Of a stretch of 64,000 bases of DNA, positions 1 through 14,500 are shown piece by piece. The position numbers and the translations under genes are program-made. The DNA is taken from assembly GCA_012861695.1 (NCBI GenBank), contig JAAOOA010000648.1, positions 62,001 through 126,000 of the forward strand, read 5' to 3'. Position 1 is the stretch's first letter; each line of letters starts with the position of its first letter. Origin of the DNA: Trematomus loennbergii (taxonomy: Eukaryota > Chordata > Actinopteri > Perciformes > Nototheniidae). Below the pieces are notes generated by a model, which saw only the letters and a list, made by a program, of their open reading frames with translations, made no database searches and was not told the DNA's origin.

Positions 1-364
1 GAAGACACCGTAGTGCAGGTAAATACAAATAATACTATTGAGCTTGACACATGTTGCACACTAAGTACACTGCACACAGATAAGAAAGACAAATAATGGC
101 CCTGCCACAGACTGCACTAGCGAATACATTCGGGGGCCTGGTATCCTGGTCCAGGGACGGGGTTTGTGGTCTCATCTAGTGGGAAAAGCCCTACTGGGTG
201 CCAATATGGCCAAGCAAGGATACCTTCATGAAGAGAGACTGGAGCGTTTGGAGTGGGGACCTTATGTTCCCGGTGAATGTGTAATTGGTAGAGTTGTTAC
301 TGCCATGGTAAGATGGCACGGCCCAAACCATGAGAAGCCGGCACGGCTCCCTAATGGGCCGTCT

Positions 365-1159
365 TTTGGCGCATTTCCACCATGGCGCGGAGCGCGGTTT
401 AAGCGTGCCGTGTCGTGCCGTGCCCGTTTTTGGTTGCGCTTCCACTAGGCCTAGTTACGGCCCGGCCCGGCCCGGCTGGGGGCCACTTTTTCACCTCTTT
501 TCTGGCCCGACAAAATTGTGGTTCTATCGGGGCCAACAAACAGGGCTGAGTCGGGCTGAGTATGCTAAACTAGAGAGAGAATCGCTGGCAAGGAGGCTAC
601 AACTACAACAAGATGAACATATTTGACCGTGATTTAATTGTAATACACGTTTCAAAATGATGCCGAAGTAACAACATACTGATACCGGTTAGTAAAAATC
701 ATGAATTAATGCTTTGGCAAGTCTGCAGACAGACGGCAGGCGAAAAACCTTTTAAAATGCGTGTTTTCTAAATGGAGATTGGCTAAGCTAACTCAATATA
801 TGCTCCGACCGTCCACACTCACAACAACGGCCAATACAGACATAAATAAAGCAGCGACTGTACTCGCGATGACACAGGCAGTCTGTGGTTTGTACTTGTT
901 TAACTTTTGTCGAGTTTCTGAACATATATAAGGAGCTGTGAGCTCTGAATGCTAACAGCTAACGGCTGTGTTGTTTTTCTGGGGTTCTCATTGAAGATGA
1001 CGTCACGGCTCCGCCTACACTGCGTTACTATAGTAACTACCCCAGTTCCTAAACTGTAATGGAAGCGCAGCATGAAGTGAGCCGGCCCTGTTAAGGCCCA
1101 ACGCGGCCAAGCAGTACCGAGCGTGGCCGAGGCCGACCGTGTGGTGGAAATGCGCCAAA
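365..1159. mobile_element. Foldback/MITE-like element with 18-bp terminal inverted repeats
   Basis: The stretch begins with TTTGGCGCATTTCCACCA (365-382) and ends with its exact reverse complement (1142-1159). A second inner pair (about 432-445 against 1058-1068, around GCGCTTCCA/TGGAAGCGC) continues the inverted symmetry. The left arm is very GC-rich, with repeated GGCCC units near 460-475. No open frame in it resembles a transposase. I see no clear target-site duplication, so the true ends and the superfamily are uncertain. A non-autonomous DNA transposon is the simplest reading. Confidence 0.5.
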
Positions 1160-1933
1160 TTTGAATCCTCCACTGGATTGCCTCGTCTCGGAAAGAGAGG
1201 GAGGCAAAGTGTTACTGTGCAGAGACTGCTCTTTGGAGCATCAGCCGAGGCTGATAGTTGGCACTTGGCCACCTCAGGTTAAGGCAGCAATATCTAGCTG
1301 TCATTGCACGTGGGATGGGGAGAAATGAAGGACCTGCGAGTCCCATCTGGGACTTTTTCTGTTCAGAGCAGTTTTGTCTGCTAGTTCAATATAGGATCCA
1401 ATGCATTCTGTTTTTGGTAAAATTAAGAAGATATTTGTGAATGATTTACGGCTAAAATTTTCTATGCTTTCAATAAAGCTAAGTGGGGACTTTTGGCTTT
1501 TCTTATTATTCTAGCTGTCGCGATAGTTTTAGGTGTTTTGTTCAGATTTGGACTGCTTCAACAAGCACTACTGTACATGACAACATTATTTTTGTTCCTG
1601 ATAAAATTCACCTTTAAGATGATTTGGTTGGCCCTTAAACTACTATGGCTAATCTCAAAATGTACATGTTTCTTTTTGGGTCATGGGTTAACAAAACAAG
1701 GGAGTTAAACAAACGAAGACATTTAGGGAGGGAGAATCCTGTTGTTCAGGGGAAATGGAGAGGTTGGCTTCGGTAGATCAACATGATTTCTCCTTTCCCA
1801 ACTTTGCTAAAAACCTTTATCCATAAAAGCTGCTTAAGAAAACATTTATAAAGAAAATGTTCAAAACTGGTTAGAGGGAGATTTCTCCTTTTTTGACTCT
1901 CCTCCTTGCTGCAGGTTAAGCACCGGATGTTGA
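1160..1933 (+). other. Degraded sequence with a hydrophobic ORF
   Basis: An open frame at about 1440-1708 (in-frame ATG at 1493) encodes a strongly hydrophobic peptide with two or three possible membrane segments, ending in a Cys-containing tail. I do not recognise a family. Together with the ORF at 2506, the small ORFs at 3018-3903 and the LTR-like signals at 3.9-4.3 kb, it could be the decayed 3' part of a retroelement, but no gag, protease, polymerase or integrase motif is visible. No host gene is supported here. Confidence 0.25.
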
Positions 1934-2407
1934 TGTCACAAACGAGCTGAGGACCAAAATGCAAAACACGGGGAAACCAGGGATAGTCTGTAACCAGCTT
2001 TATTGAAGGCAATAACTGGTAGGAGACGAAAAGGCAGGTAGTAGGCCAAGGGCTGGTCGGGGACAGGCGAGGGTTCCGGAGAAGGCAAGACGGGAGTCGC
2101 AGGTACAGACCGGGTCAGGGAGCAGGCGTGGCAGAATAGTCCGGGTACAGGCAGGGTCAGGAATCAGGCGAGGCAGGCAGGTCAGGGACAGGCAGGGTCG
2201 GAACCGGGAGAGCAATCTGGGAAGTAATGCTGGAAAGACTGGCATGCTGCAAAGTACGATCTGGCACTGAGGTGAGAGTGAAGTGGGCCTATATACTACT
2301 GGAGCTGATGGGTGTAACAGAGTGAAAGAAAGAGACAGGGTGTGGCTACCAGGTGACTAAGGAATGTTAATGCAGAAAATAGGTGAGTGAGAAAGCAGAC
2401 TGTGACA
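1934..2407 (-). mobile_element. Solo LTR with 5-bp target-site duplication
   Basis: The element starts TGTCACA and ends TGTGACA, so it has the TG...CA ends of a retroviral or LTR-retrotransposon terminal repeat. It is flanked on both sides by the same five bases, GTTGA (1929-1933 and 2408-2412). Read on the minus strand it has a TATATA promoter-like box near 2289-2294 and an AATAAA polyadenylation signal near 2000-2005, in the order expected of U3-R-U5. At 474 bp with no internal coding region, it fits a solo LTR left by recombination between two LTRs. The middle carries imperfect GGGACAGGCAGG-like repeats. Confidence 0.75.
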
Positions 2408-2412
2408 GTTGA

Positions 2413-3899
2413 TGCGGTTTGACATGCAGCTCCGAGATAGAGATCAGCACCCCCGCCTTTACATACTCTCACAACTCTCTGGACCTGAGACAGTGACAGT
2501 ACGTAATGGAGAGACAGAACTTTACCTTTGAGAATGGTTCATCCCAGTCAATACAAGAGATCCTGATTGGAATTATTTTGACTATTTTTTTATTTGGTTT
2601 GATTACCCCAACGTCGTTAAAGAATGGGGGATTTGTGACTTTGATCTTAGCTATCCCCATTTTACTTATTAAAAACTGGCAAAATGGCCTTATCAATCGG
2701 CCAACGCTGAGTTGTTTATTGATTTATCAATTTTTAGCAGAAAGGAGAGTTCAGTTGTGTTTTAGTTTCTTCCTATCAGGGAGCAGTTCAATAAGTAGAA
2801 TCATGTTAGAAGGTTTTTAACTGCTAAAAGTAATTAGAATAGGTTTGCTCACTTTGGAGATTTTGACCAACTCCTTTTGTAGTATCTGGTGTTTATCCAA
2901 CTCCTGGTTGGTAGTAATGAATTTAAAACCAAGTAGATGTAACAATATTTTTAAGAACATTTGTGATATTATACTATTGCAATTTTTCAGTCCCTTTATA
3001 GACGTTCTGTTGAGTGGTTGGTTGGTGATCGACGCTTATATCAGAGAGAAAATGTATCTGATAATTTGTTGCCAGCATCTAGGACGGGTCTCTCACTGAG
3101 ACTCCGCGGGGATAACAGGGAACCACCTCGCTGGTATGTTACAGAACATTTCGAAGATTATTTTGACATTAGTCCTAGGGAGCTTGGGGAAGGGTCTACC
3201 TGTCCTCCTCCGGCTAAGAAGTCTAGGACTTCTGTGCCTCCAAACTAATCTTTTACAGCAGCTGACCAGACGGGCCACAGATGAGAGAAGGCCCCAGAAA
3301 TGCTGTGGACCTGACTTGCCGACATTGTGCCGTTAAAAGTGCAGAGTATCTTGATTTATTTTTAACATCATGTTACTATACATTTTTGACTACTTATGAT
3401 AATGCTTAAGCCATTTAGCTTTGTGTTGTTTAAACCCACTTATATACTCAGTGGTGCATATCTATGTTTTCTGATATACAGTACATGATTTTTAATCATT
3501 ATATTCTATTATTTTTGTGTGACATTATGATAATATTCAATTGTTTCGAGATAAGTTTGCTTTTTAAACTTTGACAAGAATTTGCTTTTGACTTTTATGT
3601 ATTGCGGTTACAGCGGGTATGAAGACACTGAAGCACAGGATGCAGGCGGCCTACGCAAAGGACTTGAACCAACTTCCTGGACCAGCGAATCGTAGAGACA
3701 AGCTGTCCTTATTGTCTCTGTTAATAAATGAAGTCTCTGTTAATAAATTAAAGTATAAAGTTTGCATATTTGAAATTAAATGTTTAAAGAAAAAACTTGA
3801 TTCTAAACATGACATTGACAATGTGTTCTGCTTTCATGAAAAATTTTCATATTCCCTCTTGTTAAAATGGCATATTATTACTATAAGTCTTTATTTGTT
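2413..3899 (+). other. AT-rich degraded region with small ORFs
   Basis: This stretch contains several short open frames: 2506-2820, which starts with a hydrophobic segment; 3018-3248, rich in Arg, Pro and acidic residues; and 3619-3903. None has a recognisable domain. An LTR-like segment follows. It may be internal sequence of an old retroelement, but nothing diagnostic is visible. Confidence 0.2.
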
Positions 3900-4330
3900 T
3901 TAATTTTAACTTGACATTTTTAATTGTTCATTAAGTAAAAGTTGAACATATGTGACCTCCTTCTCCCTCAAATATAGAAAAGGGGAAACCACCTGATGCA
4001 GAGAGGGAGGAGGCAAGAGACTATAAAAGATGATGTGTGAAGAGAAAAGGGAGTTTTTTAAGGCTTTTTTAGGCTTGAAGGCTTGGAGGCTTGAGAGCTT
4101 GAGGGTCTTGGCTCTTTGGCCCAGGCCCAAGCCCTGGGCCCTGAGCCCTGGGCTTGGGCTCTTTTAGAAGGCTTTTTAAGGACATTTGACTTGTGATCCT
4201 GTGCTTTTGTATTTTGACTTTTGTTGTTTTTTTAATTCTTGTAAATCCGCTATTTTTGTTTAAACCTTAATAAAACCGGTTTGTACTTTGTACATTTCGA
4301 CCCAATTCCTGGTCTTTCTGGTGGTCTCTG
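3900..4330 (+). mobile_element. Possible LTR or retroelement promoter/poly(A) segment
   Basis: A TATAAAA box at about 4021 is followed about 245 bp later by AATAAAA (about 4269) and then a GT-rich stretch, the order expected for an LTR (U3 TATA, R, poly(A) signal, U5). The intervening sequence has short repeats of GGCTTGG and CCCTGGGC type. I could not define both ends, a primer-binding site or a second LTR, so this remains tentative. An ordinary host promoter is possible but less likely, because no gene follows. Confidence 0.25.
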
Positions 4331-5757
<1,427 letters not shown>

Positions 5758-6658
5758 CATTTGTGTGAGTGTGTTTGACAAATATCAAAGTATTTGGTGA
5801 TAAAACTTGATGTAAGAGTTTGTTTGTGTGAGTGTGTACGTGTGTATTTAAAGTGACCCCACTGATGCCTAAAAAAGAGACTGTGTGTATATATGGATCC
5901 CACCTCAGTACCTCTGTGTGTGTGTGTCAATGTTAATGTGTGTGCGTAAGAGTATGTGTACATGTATTTTTTTAGTGTGTTTGTGTGTGTGTAATACAGT
6001 GTGTATATAGACCCCACTTATGCTTAAAAACCAGACGTGTGTGTATGCGGACCCATATAGACCCCCTATAGGTCAGTAAAAAAATAAAAGGCACAGTTTG
6101 AAAGGGGAGTGATTAGTAAAATATGCATCAATAAAAAGAAAGAATGCAGACTAGGTAAGATACAGATAGGAGAGAGGAGGTGATCAAATATGTGTTATTG
6201 CTTGTGAGCATATTCTAATGGTTTTTTGATTATTGAAATATATACAGTTCTGTTTCATATGAGTGTTGAGAGCTGTATCCATACATCTCTTCATGTTGCC
6301 CTCAAAGTGCACCAGATTGATGCTTTTAACTTCAATTTAAAGAAACAAATCATGTTCACATGGATAGGATACTAGATCAATCTGCACACTCATCATATAC
6401 ACTACACACTTTTCTTGGCCTTGTTAACACCATAGTCCCTAATATATTTGTAGAAAGGCAGGAAATGGAATTAAATCGAGAACATTTCTCATTGGGGAGG
6501 ACCCCTGTTTTGTGCCCCCCGTCCACTTCTCAAACCAAAGTTACACCCTTGTTGAAAACAAACTCTTTCCGTAGTTTCTGCTGATTATGCAACTGATGAC
6601 GTGTCTTCATTTGATCTTATCAAAGTTACAAATAATTATAAAAAAACACATCACAACC

Positions 6659-7012
<354 letters not shown>

Positions 7013-7186
7013 CACCAGCGATAAGGGCAGGGAGCTATTGCACGACTGACACACTCTCTAAAGACACACTCTCTGTGGAGGCGTCAGCACGGCCTCCGGT
7101 GAAAACAACTCTTAATGTCTGAATATAAAGACGATGAAGGGAGATCAATCAAATATATATTTACCCAAAGAAAATAGAATACAAGT

Positions 7187-7191
7187 GTGTG

Positions 7192-7254
<63 letters not shown>

Positions 7255-7266
7255 GTGTGTGGTGTG

Positions 7267-7297
<31 letters not shown>

Positions 7298-7332
7298 TGT
7301 TGGTGTGTGTGTGTGTGTGGTGTGTGTGTGTG

Positions 7333-7386
<54 letters not shown>

Positions 7387-7406
7387 TGTGTGTGTGTGTG
7401 TGTGTG
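7187..7406. repeat. Compound (TCTG)n-(GT)n microsatellite
   Basis: About 15 TCTG tetramers (7193-7252) run straight into an interrupted GT array ending near 7406. The compound structure suggests growth of a GT tract by mutation to TCTG units. Confidence 0.97.
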
Positions 7407-7928
7407 CAGGCCCGGTCTACAGAGAGGGCATGTGAGGACCCACTAAACCGTCATGTAGATAAGATCCAGCAGCATGGCCAACATCACTGCGTAGAGACAT
7501 AACAGAAATAACAATAACAAAACAAAGCAGCTTTGCTTGGGCCTTACACTTGGGCAACTGCTGACCGAGCAGCAAACACAGAATACAGAGTAAGCACCAA
7601 GATGTTTATTCCACATGCAAACCATCTCCCTACTGCGTGATGCTTTTCAGGTTCCCACATTCTGCAGTGGAGACCCGAAAGTTAAGGCAGACTTAAATGC
7701 CCCTTTGACACTTGGCATGGCTACCAGGGTCTTGTGGAAGGTGGTGAGGAGTGTATTAATGGTCCATTTCCCATCACCTCGGAGCGTATAGAGCCTTCAA
7801 TTGTGTGCAAGAAACAGTTCGAACACAACATACTCGGCTTCTACAAGTTTAGTGCTGCTCAATTCCTGATTGGTCTGAATGTGGGCTAATCACAAATCAC
7901 AAAAGTCTGTACAACACATTTGAATTAC

Positions 7929-7941
7929 TGTGTGTGTGTGT

Positions 7942-7980
<39 letters not shown>

Positions 7981-8017
7981 TGTGTGTGTGTTGTGTGTGT
8001 GTGTGTGTGTGGTGTGT

Positions 8018-8064
<47 letters not shown>
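7929..8064. repeat. (GT)n microsatellite
   Basis: Interrupted GT array with GGTGTG variants. It ends about 85 bp downstream (in minus-strand terms) of the candidate leader exon at 8150-8195, so it would lie at the start of that gene's first intron. Confidence 0.97.
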
Positions 8065-8066
<2 letters not shown>

Positions 8067-8149
8067 CTTGCTGTCAGAGTTTACGAGTAGTTTTTTCTTG
8101 ACAGATCACAAAGATATTTGAATATAATAAATAATAAGTGGATTCCTAC

Positions 8150-8195
8150 CTGAGCTACAGACCAGTAGCATCATCAGCAGCAGCAGGTGATCCAT
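8150..8195 (-). CDS. Candidate signal-peptide (leader) exon of an unidentified gene
   Basis: On the minus strand an ATG (complement of 8193-8195) opens a 15-codon frame, Met-Asp-His followed by a Leu/Met-rich hydrophobic core and Val-Cys-Ser-Ser. It ends one base into a codon at a consensus donor (G|GTAGGA). A short hydrophobic leader ending in phase 1 is typical of first coding exons of immunoglobulin-superfamily and MHC-type genes; that part is family knowledge. The next exon would lie at lower coordinates, beyond the GT array, and I could not identify it convincingly. This may be a gene fragment, a pseudogene or chance. Confidence 0.4.
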
Positions 8196-10290
8196 GTCTC
8201 TCTTCTGTCTCTCTCTCTCTCTCTCGCTCTCTTTATTCTGAGCATCTCATGTTTTGTCCTCGCATTATATCAGCGTAAAGCGAGAGGTGGAGTATCTCTG
8301 GAAACATATCTGATCGTATTGATATGGTATTGATATCTGATCGTCACTTCCCGCTCTCTTCTCTCTTCAGCTACATGTCAAATCATCACATCAGAGGCTG
8401 AACATGATCCTATTTTGAGGGAAATATTCCAACGCTAGTCTTTAGAAGGAGAACAAGTCAACGTAAATGTCTAATTTAAAATAACAAACACTTTCACACA
8501 GATACAGAACAACTAACATTGGGGTTTGCTGCTTAACATTTTTAAGCAAGCAACTAAAGAACTAAAAGCCAGACTGAACAAAGGCAGCTGCAAAAAACAA
8601 AGTGTGTAGAAAAGTAGAAGAAGGACTCAGAGATCAGAGTCACAGAGCAGAGGACCAGAGTCCAGGAGAAAAACAGGTTCAGGTGGAACCAGCTTGGTTC
8701 TGACTATGGAGAGGTTCTGTAATCCTCATTAACCTGTTAAGCCCGGGAGCTCCCGGTACCGGGGCCTGCAGGTTTTTTTTCACGAAACTGTGTCTCAGGG
8801 CTTCTTACCTAGTTAGTATTCTTTCTTTTTATTTATGCATATTTTACTAATCACTCCCCTTTTAAACTGTTTTTTTTTTACTGTCCTATAGTACACATTG
8901 GAATGATTTCTTACTTATTTTGTGATATTCACACTGAAGAGAATTATTTGCCCTAGACTTCTGAGAGAGTCAATAACGTATAATACATTATTTTACATAT
9001 ATTATATATTTATTTATTTATTTATATAGTCTTAAAGTTACAACCGGCCCTTTGAGTGCAAACTTAATGCTGATGTGGCCGAGATGAAATGGAGTTTGAC
9101 CCCCCTGCATTAGGTGTTGATGTCAGGCCTGACTCTCAGCTTTATAAAAAGGGAAGTCTTCAGCTGCTCTTTAATGTGGATCCCAATGTGGTAATCGCCA
9201 CATTCAGCTGTAATAGGCATGCCAACTTGATGCTCTGCTCACGGATGACTCGATGAGCATAAACAACTGTTAAGATGATGACCTTGTATGTGTGTATATA
9301 TTTTTTCTTTGTGGGGGTCTGCCCCCAAAAAACAGTTTTAAGTCCTGAGAAAGTCAAATAAGACGGTGTGTAAAACTACACTGCCCAGCCAAAAAAAAGT
9401 AACCACTTTGATTTAACTAGGCCAGTAGTAAGGACTTTCCACTGGATAATAACTGCAGCGATGTATATGTTTTAGCTGAATACCGTTTTTTTAACCCTAA
9501 CTGATGCAGTTAGTCACTTCTTTAATGTTTGTTCTTTCTGATGTAAAGTCAAGGTTGTAACTGTTGCAGTAAGTCGTGGGGCGCTGAACTGTTCCTTTGA
9601 ATCTTTTGAATTTTGATACATGATATAATTACTTGTCTTTCAAATTTGAAGGAGGGTGAGCAAGCATCTTGAGGAACATTCATCATTAACTCCTCCAAAA
9701 ACTATAGCTTATTCAATAATAAATGAATATGTGAATCATAACAGTGATTGACAGCTGATAGGAATAATATGATTGTTAATAGTATCATATTCATTCAGAC
9801 AAACATTGATGAGACAGTTAATTAATGTACTTATTGCAGCAGTCTTCATAGATTTGGTACCCCTGCTGGTCTAAGAGTGAAACAAACTCATTCAGTTATT
9901 GTTCAGTTAAAATTCATTAAATTATGTCTGCCACCTTATATATTTATATGTAAGGCTTTACTGATGTGCCACAATAATGTCACCTATGTTAGTGAATTAA
10001 AAAATTAACATTGTGGCTTTCCAAGTTAACATTGATTGATATGACTGCGATTCAATCAGCATATACTTCTGCCAGGGGATGCCACCCCTCAAAATCTCCT
10101 GCCACCCTCTTGCCACCCCATGAATATTTGTCTAGATCCGCCCCTGCACACCTCTAACCCTTAGATAAATACAAATAATACTTTTATTGTTTATTTTTTT
10201 ACTCCATTAGTGTTAATGAGCTTTCTGCCTCAATATATTAACGGGTTATCATTCTGTGATCGTAGGACGCCCTTTATACACTTGACATTG
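8196..10290. other. Gene-free sequence with repeat fragments
   Basis: A CT-rich stretch (8205-8232) lies just upstream of the candidate leader exon on the minus strand. Around 9380-9470 the sequence resembles the end of a Tc1/mariner-like MITE (ACACTGCCCAGCCAAAAAAA followed by an AACCACTTTGATTTAACTAG-like block), but I cannot find the other end. Nothing else is recognisable. Confidence 0.35.
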
Positions 10291-10840
10291 GTGTAAAAGT
10301 GGATTTACTCAAGTACTATACTTAAGTACAATTTTGAGGTACTTGTACTTCACTTGAATATTTCAATGTTTTGCTCCTTTGTACTTAAGTTTTGCTACTT
10401 TGAGGTTATTGTGTACTTTTACTCACTACATTTATTTAATATCTTTAGTTACTCTGCAGATTTGGATTAATGATGTGAAATATAATCACCAAATAATACT
10501 TTAGTTACCCCTGGAGTAAAATTCACAAGCTTTCCTGCAGAATACAAAGTCATTACAATTATTAGCTGCACCTTTACCAGCTTTGATAAACATATTAATG
10601 CAACAATAGTTATAAGCAAAACATATAATCATAATAATGAAATGGGCCAAATGCATAATTAATACTTTCTTTTGGTACTTTAAGTAGGACTACGGTATAT
10701 GTTGATGCCAGTACTTTTGTACTTTTACTTGACTAACATTTGTAATGCAGGACTTTGACTTGTAACGGAGTATTCCTACACTCTAGTAGGCTACTTATAA
10801 TTGTACTTAAGTACATCTGATACATTTCCCATCTCTGCAC
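10290..10840. repeat. Dispersed fish repeat rich in AAGTACTTAAGTAC motifs
   Basis: Tracts such as ACTCAAGTACTATACTTAAGTACA and GAGGTACTTGTACTT at the left, and GTACTTAAGTACAT at the right, are mirrored at the two ends. Related sequence recurs at about 37500-37935, 41130-41400 and 42360-42445. The inverted arrangement of the end motifs suggests a MITE. I could not fix a target-site duplication. Confidence 0.5.
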
Positions 10841-10879
10841 TTGGAGTACAAGTTCAAGTGTGTGAAATGAGCAATTGCA

Positions 10880-11588
10880 CACGCTCAGTAAGGCAGGCTT
10901 TTATTTTGGAAGATTATACCGGAAACCTCGTTAGACTCGTGTTTCCTTGACACTATTTGGTGTCGTGCTGAAAGGACTGTGAAGTCTCGCAGCGGCTCTG
11001 ACTTGAGGAGTGACAACTTCCCATGGCGGGTGCTTTTCATCTGTTTGCCCCTCTCCCTCCCCGGTTCTGTGGACGGTAGATGGACCTCCGCTGCACCGAG
11101 CTCACAACCGGTTACCGTTTTACCGCCAGGACGAACCCGACGGACCGCCAACTCCCGCGACGTTTGGCAGGATATTCAAGGACATTTTAAACGTTACCAT
11201 AGCTACTTCGGCCTTTTTCTGTCGGTTCAGGAAATCCAGCGTGTGGTTCTCCAGTGCAACGATGGGGCCATATTTTGTAAACACTGGCAGAAAGGGCGGC
11301 TGATAGCATGTTAACACACTCCGGATGATGATGTGTGTGTCATGTTGTACCCCACCCCTTCCTCTGCTGAAGGGCCATCACATGCACACGGCGACGTAAA
11401 GGAAATTAGCTGCTGACTTTCGATGCGTTCATCTCAATCATGGCATCGTTTCCAGACCTCATCGAGTGGAGCTGAAAGAACACCGTGTTACAGGTGAAAG
11501 TAGTGACCCCCTTACAAACGCGGAGAAAAGGCTGGGGAACTTTTGCTTTTCCGGGTGTGTGTTTAATCCGGAGGTGCATCAGCTGCAG
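10880..11588 (+). promoter_or_regulatory. pitpnm2: Candidate CpG-rich promoter and non-coding exon 1 of pitpnm2
   Basis: Within an otherwise CpG-poor, AT-rich region, 10920-11580 has many CpG dinucleotides, densest around 11080-11170. It ends at a strong splice donor, CTGCAG|GTATGT, after 11588. The first coding exon of pitpnm2 begins with an acceptor at 28261-28262, preceded by pyrimidines, and carries 165 bases of 5' UTR, so at least one upstream non-coding exon is needed. This is the best candidate seen upstream. Transcription start and use are inferred only. The short ORFs here have no recognisable domain. Confidence 0.4.
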
Positions 11589-14500
11589 GTATGTGAGGAT
11601 AATCGGCATTGCAAAGCCATCAATTTATCATTACCTTTGCTTCCATGTTGCTAGGTAACTAACTGCCGGTGAGTTTACTCCGGTTCAAATGTGCTCCTCC
11701 AACGTGTAACGTCACGTTTGGTAAATCTTATTTTACAATGTTCTTAACACCGGGTGCTGTCAAAGCTCGCCATTACATTTGTTTACACTCACGCTGTCTT
11801 CCTCCTGTTACATGAAGAAGTGCAGCATTTGTTTCTGCTCTCTGTTGCTGTCACACAGGCATGCTTGTTGGTTACAGCTTGTAAAAATGCTCCCCTCTCT
11901 ATTCGGACTGTAACTTGTTATTATTATAGACTTCATTAAATAATATGTCAAAATGGAAATGACTGGAATCACTGGTGGATTTTCAGGCTCATGTTTTAGT
12001 TTTTTTTGGTGCATTTTCCAAAGATAACTTATAAACCACTCTGTTTAAATTACAGCATTGGTTTTGACCTCAGTGAGAGGATTTACCTGTAAAGTAAGAA
12101 GAAGAGCACATATTTTAACTTAACTCAGCTTGCCTTTCCATAGAAACTTGCATACCACAAGCTTTTTTTGCATTCCCGAGGCCTATTTCTAATTTAATAC
12201 GACTTTATGAGTTTCAATCAAGAGTCACTCAGCTTGACTCAGCTGGGCCTGGGTGAGTCATGGAGACAGAGCTGACTGAGGCTGGGGCTTCTGTTGTCCA
12301 GATGATTACACTTCTTCCACTGTGGCCTCTGCTTTATTTCAAAATAGCAACATGTCTTTAGATTAGCAATGCAATCTGAGACTAGTTTTGAGATGTATCT
12401 TTGGTACAGATCAGAGCCTCAGCCATATAAGAGCAAGATCTAGCGTGCACTTGGAATACAGAGTATTACAAGTAATTGCAGGAGAGGCAAAACCGAGATT
12501 TATTGTTCCCGAGCCTGAATGATATTGCACCTTATGCACTCAGGGTGTGTTATCTCTCTTTGACATGTCAAAACTTGTGCCAGTCATAACGGTTGTGGCG
12601 GTTCAGTACATTGGTTGAGTCATTTTTTAATAGCATGTAAGCAGAAGTTTGAATAGTAAAGTTCACTGCAAGGGTTGGTAGTCATTCTGATTTGTTCTAA
12701 ATTATAGGGAATTTGAGCTTTGTTTGTTTTTCTCTTCTGAGTCACTTTGGTTTTTGACTTCTATTCATCCTTTTTGATCTTTAACATAGCTGCATCTGTT
12801 GCTGACTGTAACACACCACAAGCTGTCGGTGACTATCAGGATATCCCATGCCTTTCATTTGTGTCACAAAGAACCACGCAATAAACACTTTGCTGCTGCT
12901 GCCTGTCTTCAGTCAATAAAGTGGTCTGATATCTAAGGGTAGACTGCTTGAGATGGAGGCCAGCAACATCAGGATCACAAACCCAATTCAAATAAGTCTC
13001 ACGTGACTGTGCACCAGCACCACCCTCTTAACCAGTCATACCTGTTGTGAGTGACCTTTACACAGTCAGTGGACCTTTCTCTACTGTAGACAAGGCAGCT
13101 CCGCAAGATATTTGCCTAACCAGTTTTCTGACAGGCAACTGCCTGCCCATGAACACACTCGTATAAATACACACATGTGGTGCATGGGCAGGGCTATGTG
13201 GACAATGCAACTAACTGAGACTTTAATCGACGTCTCTTGTGTGTGCTAAGTGTAATGTGAGTGGTTTTTAATGAGGAAGAGGCAGTGCTTTTGTCAAATC
13301 ACATGTGGACAAAATGCAAGCCTTTTATTTAATTTGTTGTTTAATAAGTGTTTATTGCTCATTATAACAGCCTTTGTGTTGATACAGGCTTATTTCATAC
13401 ACTGTTTTAATCAGATGAGATTACAACTGTAAAGTCAGTACAAATTCACAAAGCAAAGACCGACTTCTTCCCTTTCCATTGTCGTTCTTAACCACTACAC
13501 CTCTTACATGATGGGTCATTTTTCCAAGCACTTTCTGTTTTTGTGAGCGCTGACAAGCATTCACTGATTTTACAGTTTGGGTAAAATTCATTTTGGCTAT
13601 ACTTGCAGGTTTTCGAGTGCAGCCATGGGACTACACCATGCTGTTGGATAGTTTTAACTCCATGGTTCCTATATTATTGTCATTTTGACTAAATATAAGC
13701 CTAATTGATAGAAATTAAGCTGATCTTGAATATATTTAGGATATGTCATATCCCTTCCTCTGGCAGAATATTTTATTACGCAAGTCATTTCAGCAGCTTT
13801 CAAATATTCATTTAGTATAAATACTGTACGAGTTATTATTTCCTGGAAAATTACTTTAATAGATTCAGGAAGGCACATTTATTGGCAGCAATGTCTGGAT
13901 TCGAGTTTGACAAAGTCAAGAAGTTGTCTTAAGTTTTTTTGTAGGATAACCATACATGGACTTGTACATATTTGTCTGGTTTTAGTCACTGGTTCTTTTA
14001 TCACGCTGCAGAGCATTTGTTAACTGAGTAGACATAATAATATTGAGACATCTCTTTTGTCTTCTTTAAAACACATTTTAATGCACCATCTGTATCAAGC
14101 ATCTTACAGGAAGTTAAGAGGCTGAAACTTGATCGCACTTAAACTCTCAGGTTTCTTACATCAAACAAAAGAAGGAGAAACAGTGCAGGTGATCCTAAGT
14201 GAGTGCCTTGTCTGTACAAATATGACATTTCGTTTCCTCTTCCATGCTCACCTTTTTTATTTGTTGAATTAAAGCAGTTCTGATGCAGTTAAAAAAAGAA
14301 TTGGAGACACTGTGATGATCTCATTTTAAAATTGGGATAATCATTTATTAGATACTATGCTAATGTTTGCTCATTCATGTCACACAGCTCTCTAAGGCTA
14401 AAATTACCCACCACTCTACTTATGTTATACAGTTACAGGAGGGCCGGACAACCTCCTCATGGTCCGGATGAAAACGCTGTGAGAATATGTAAATATATGC

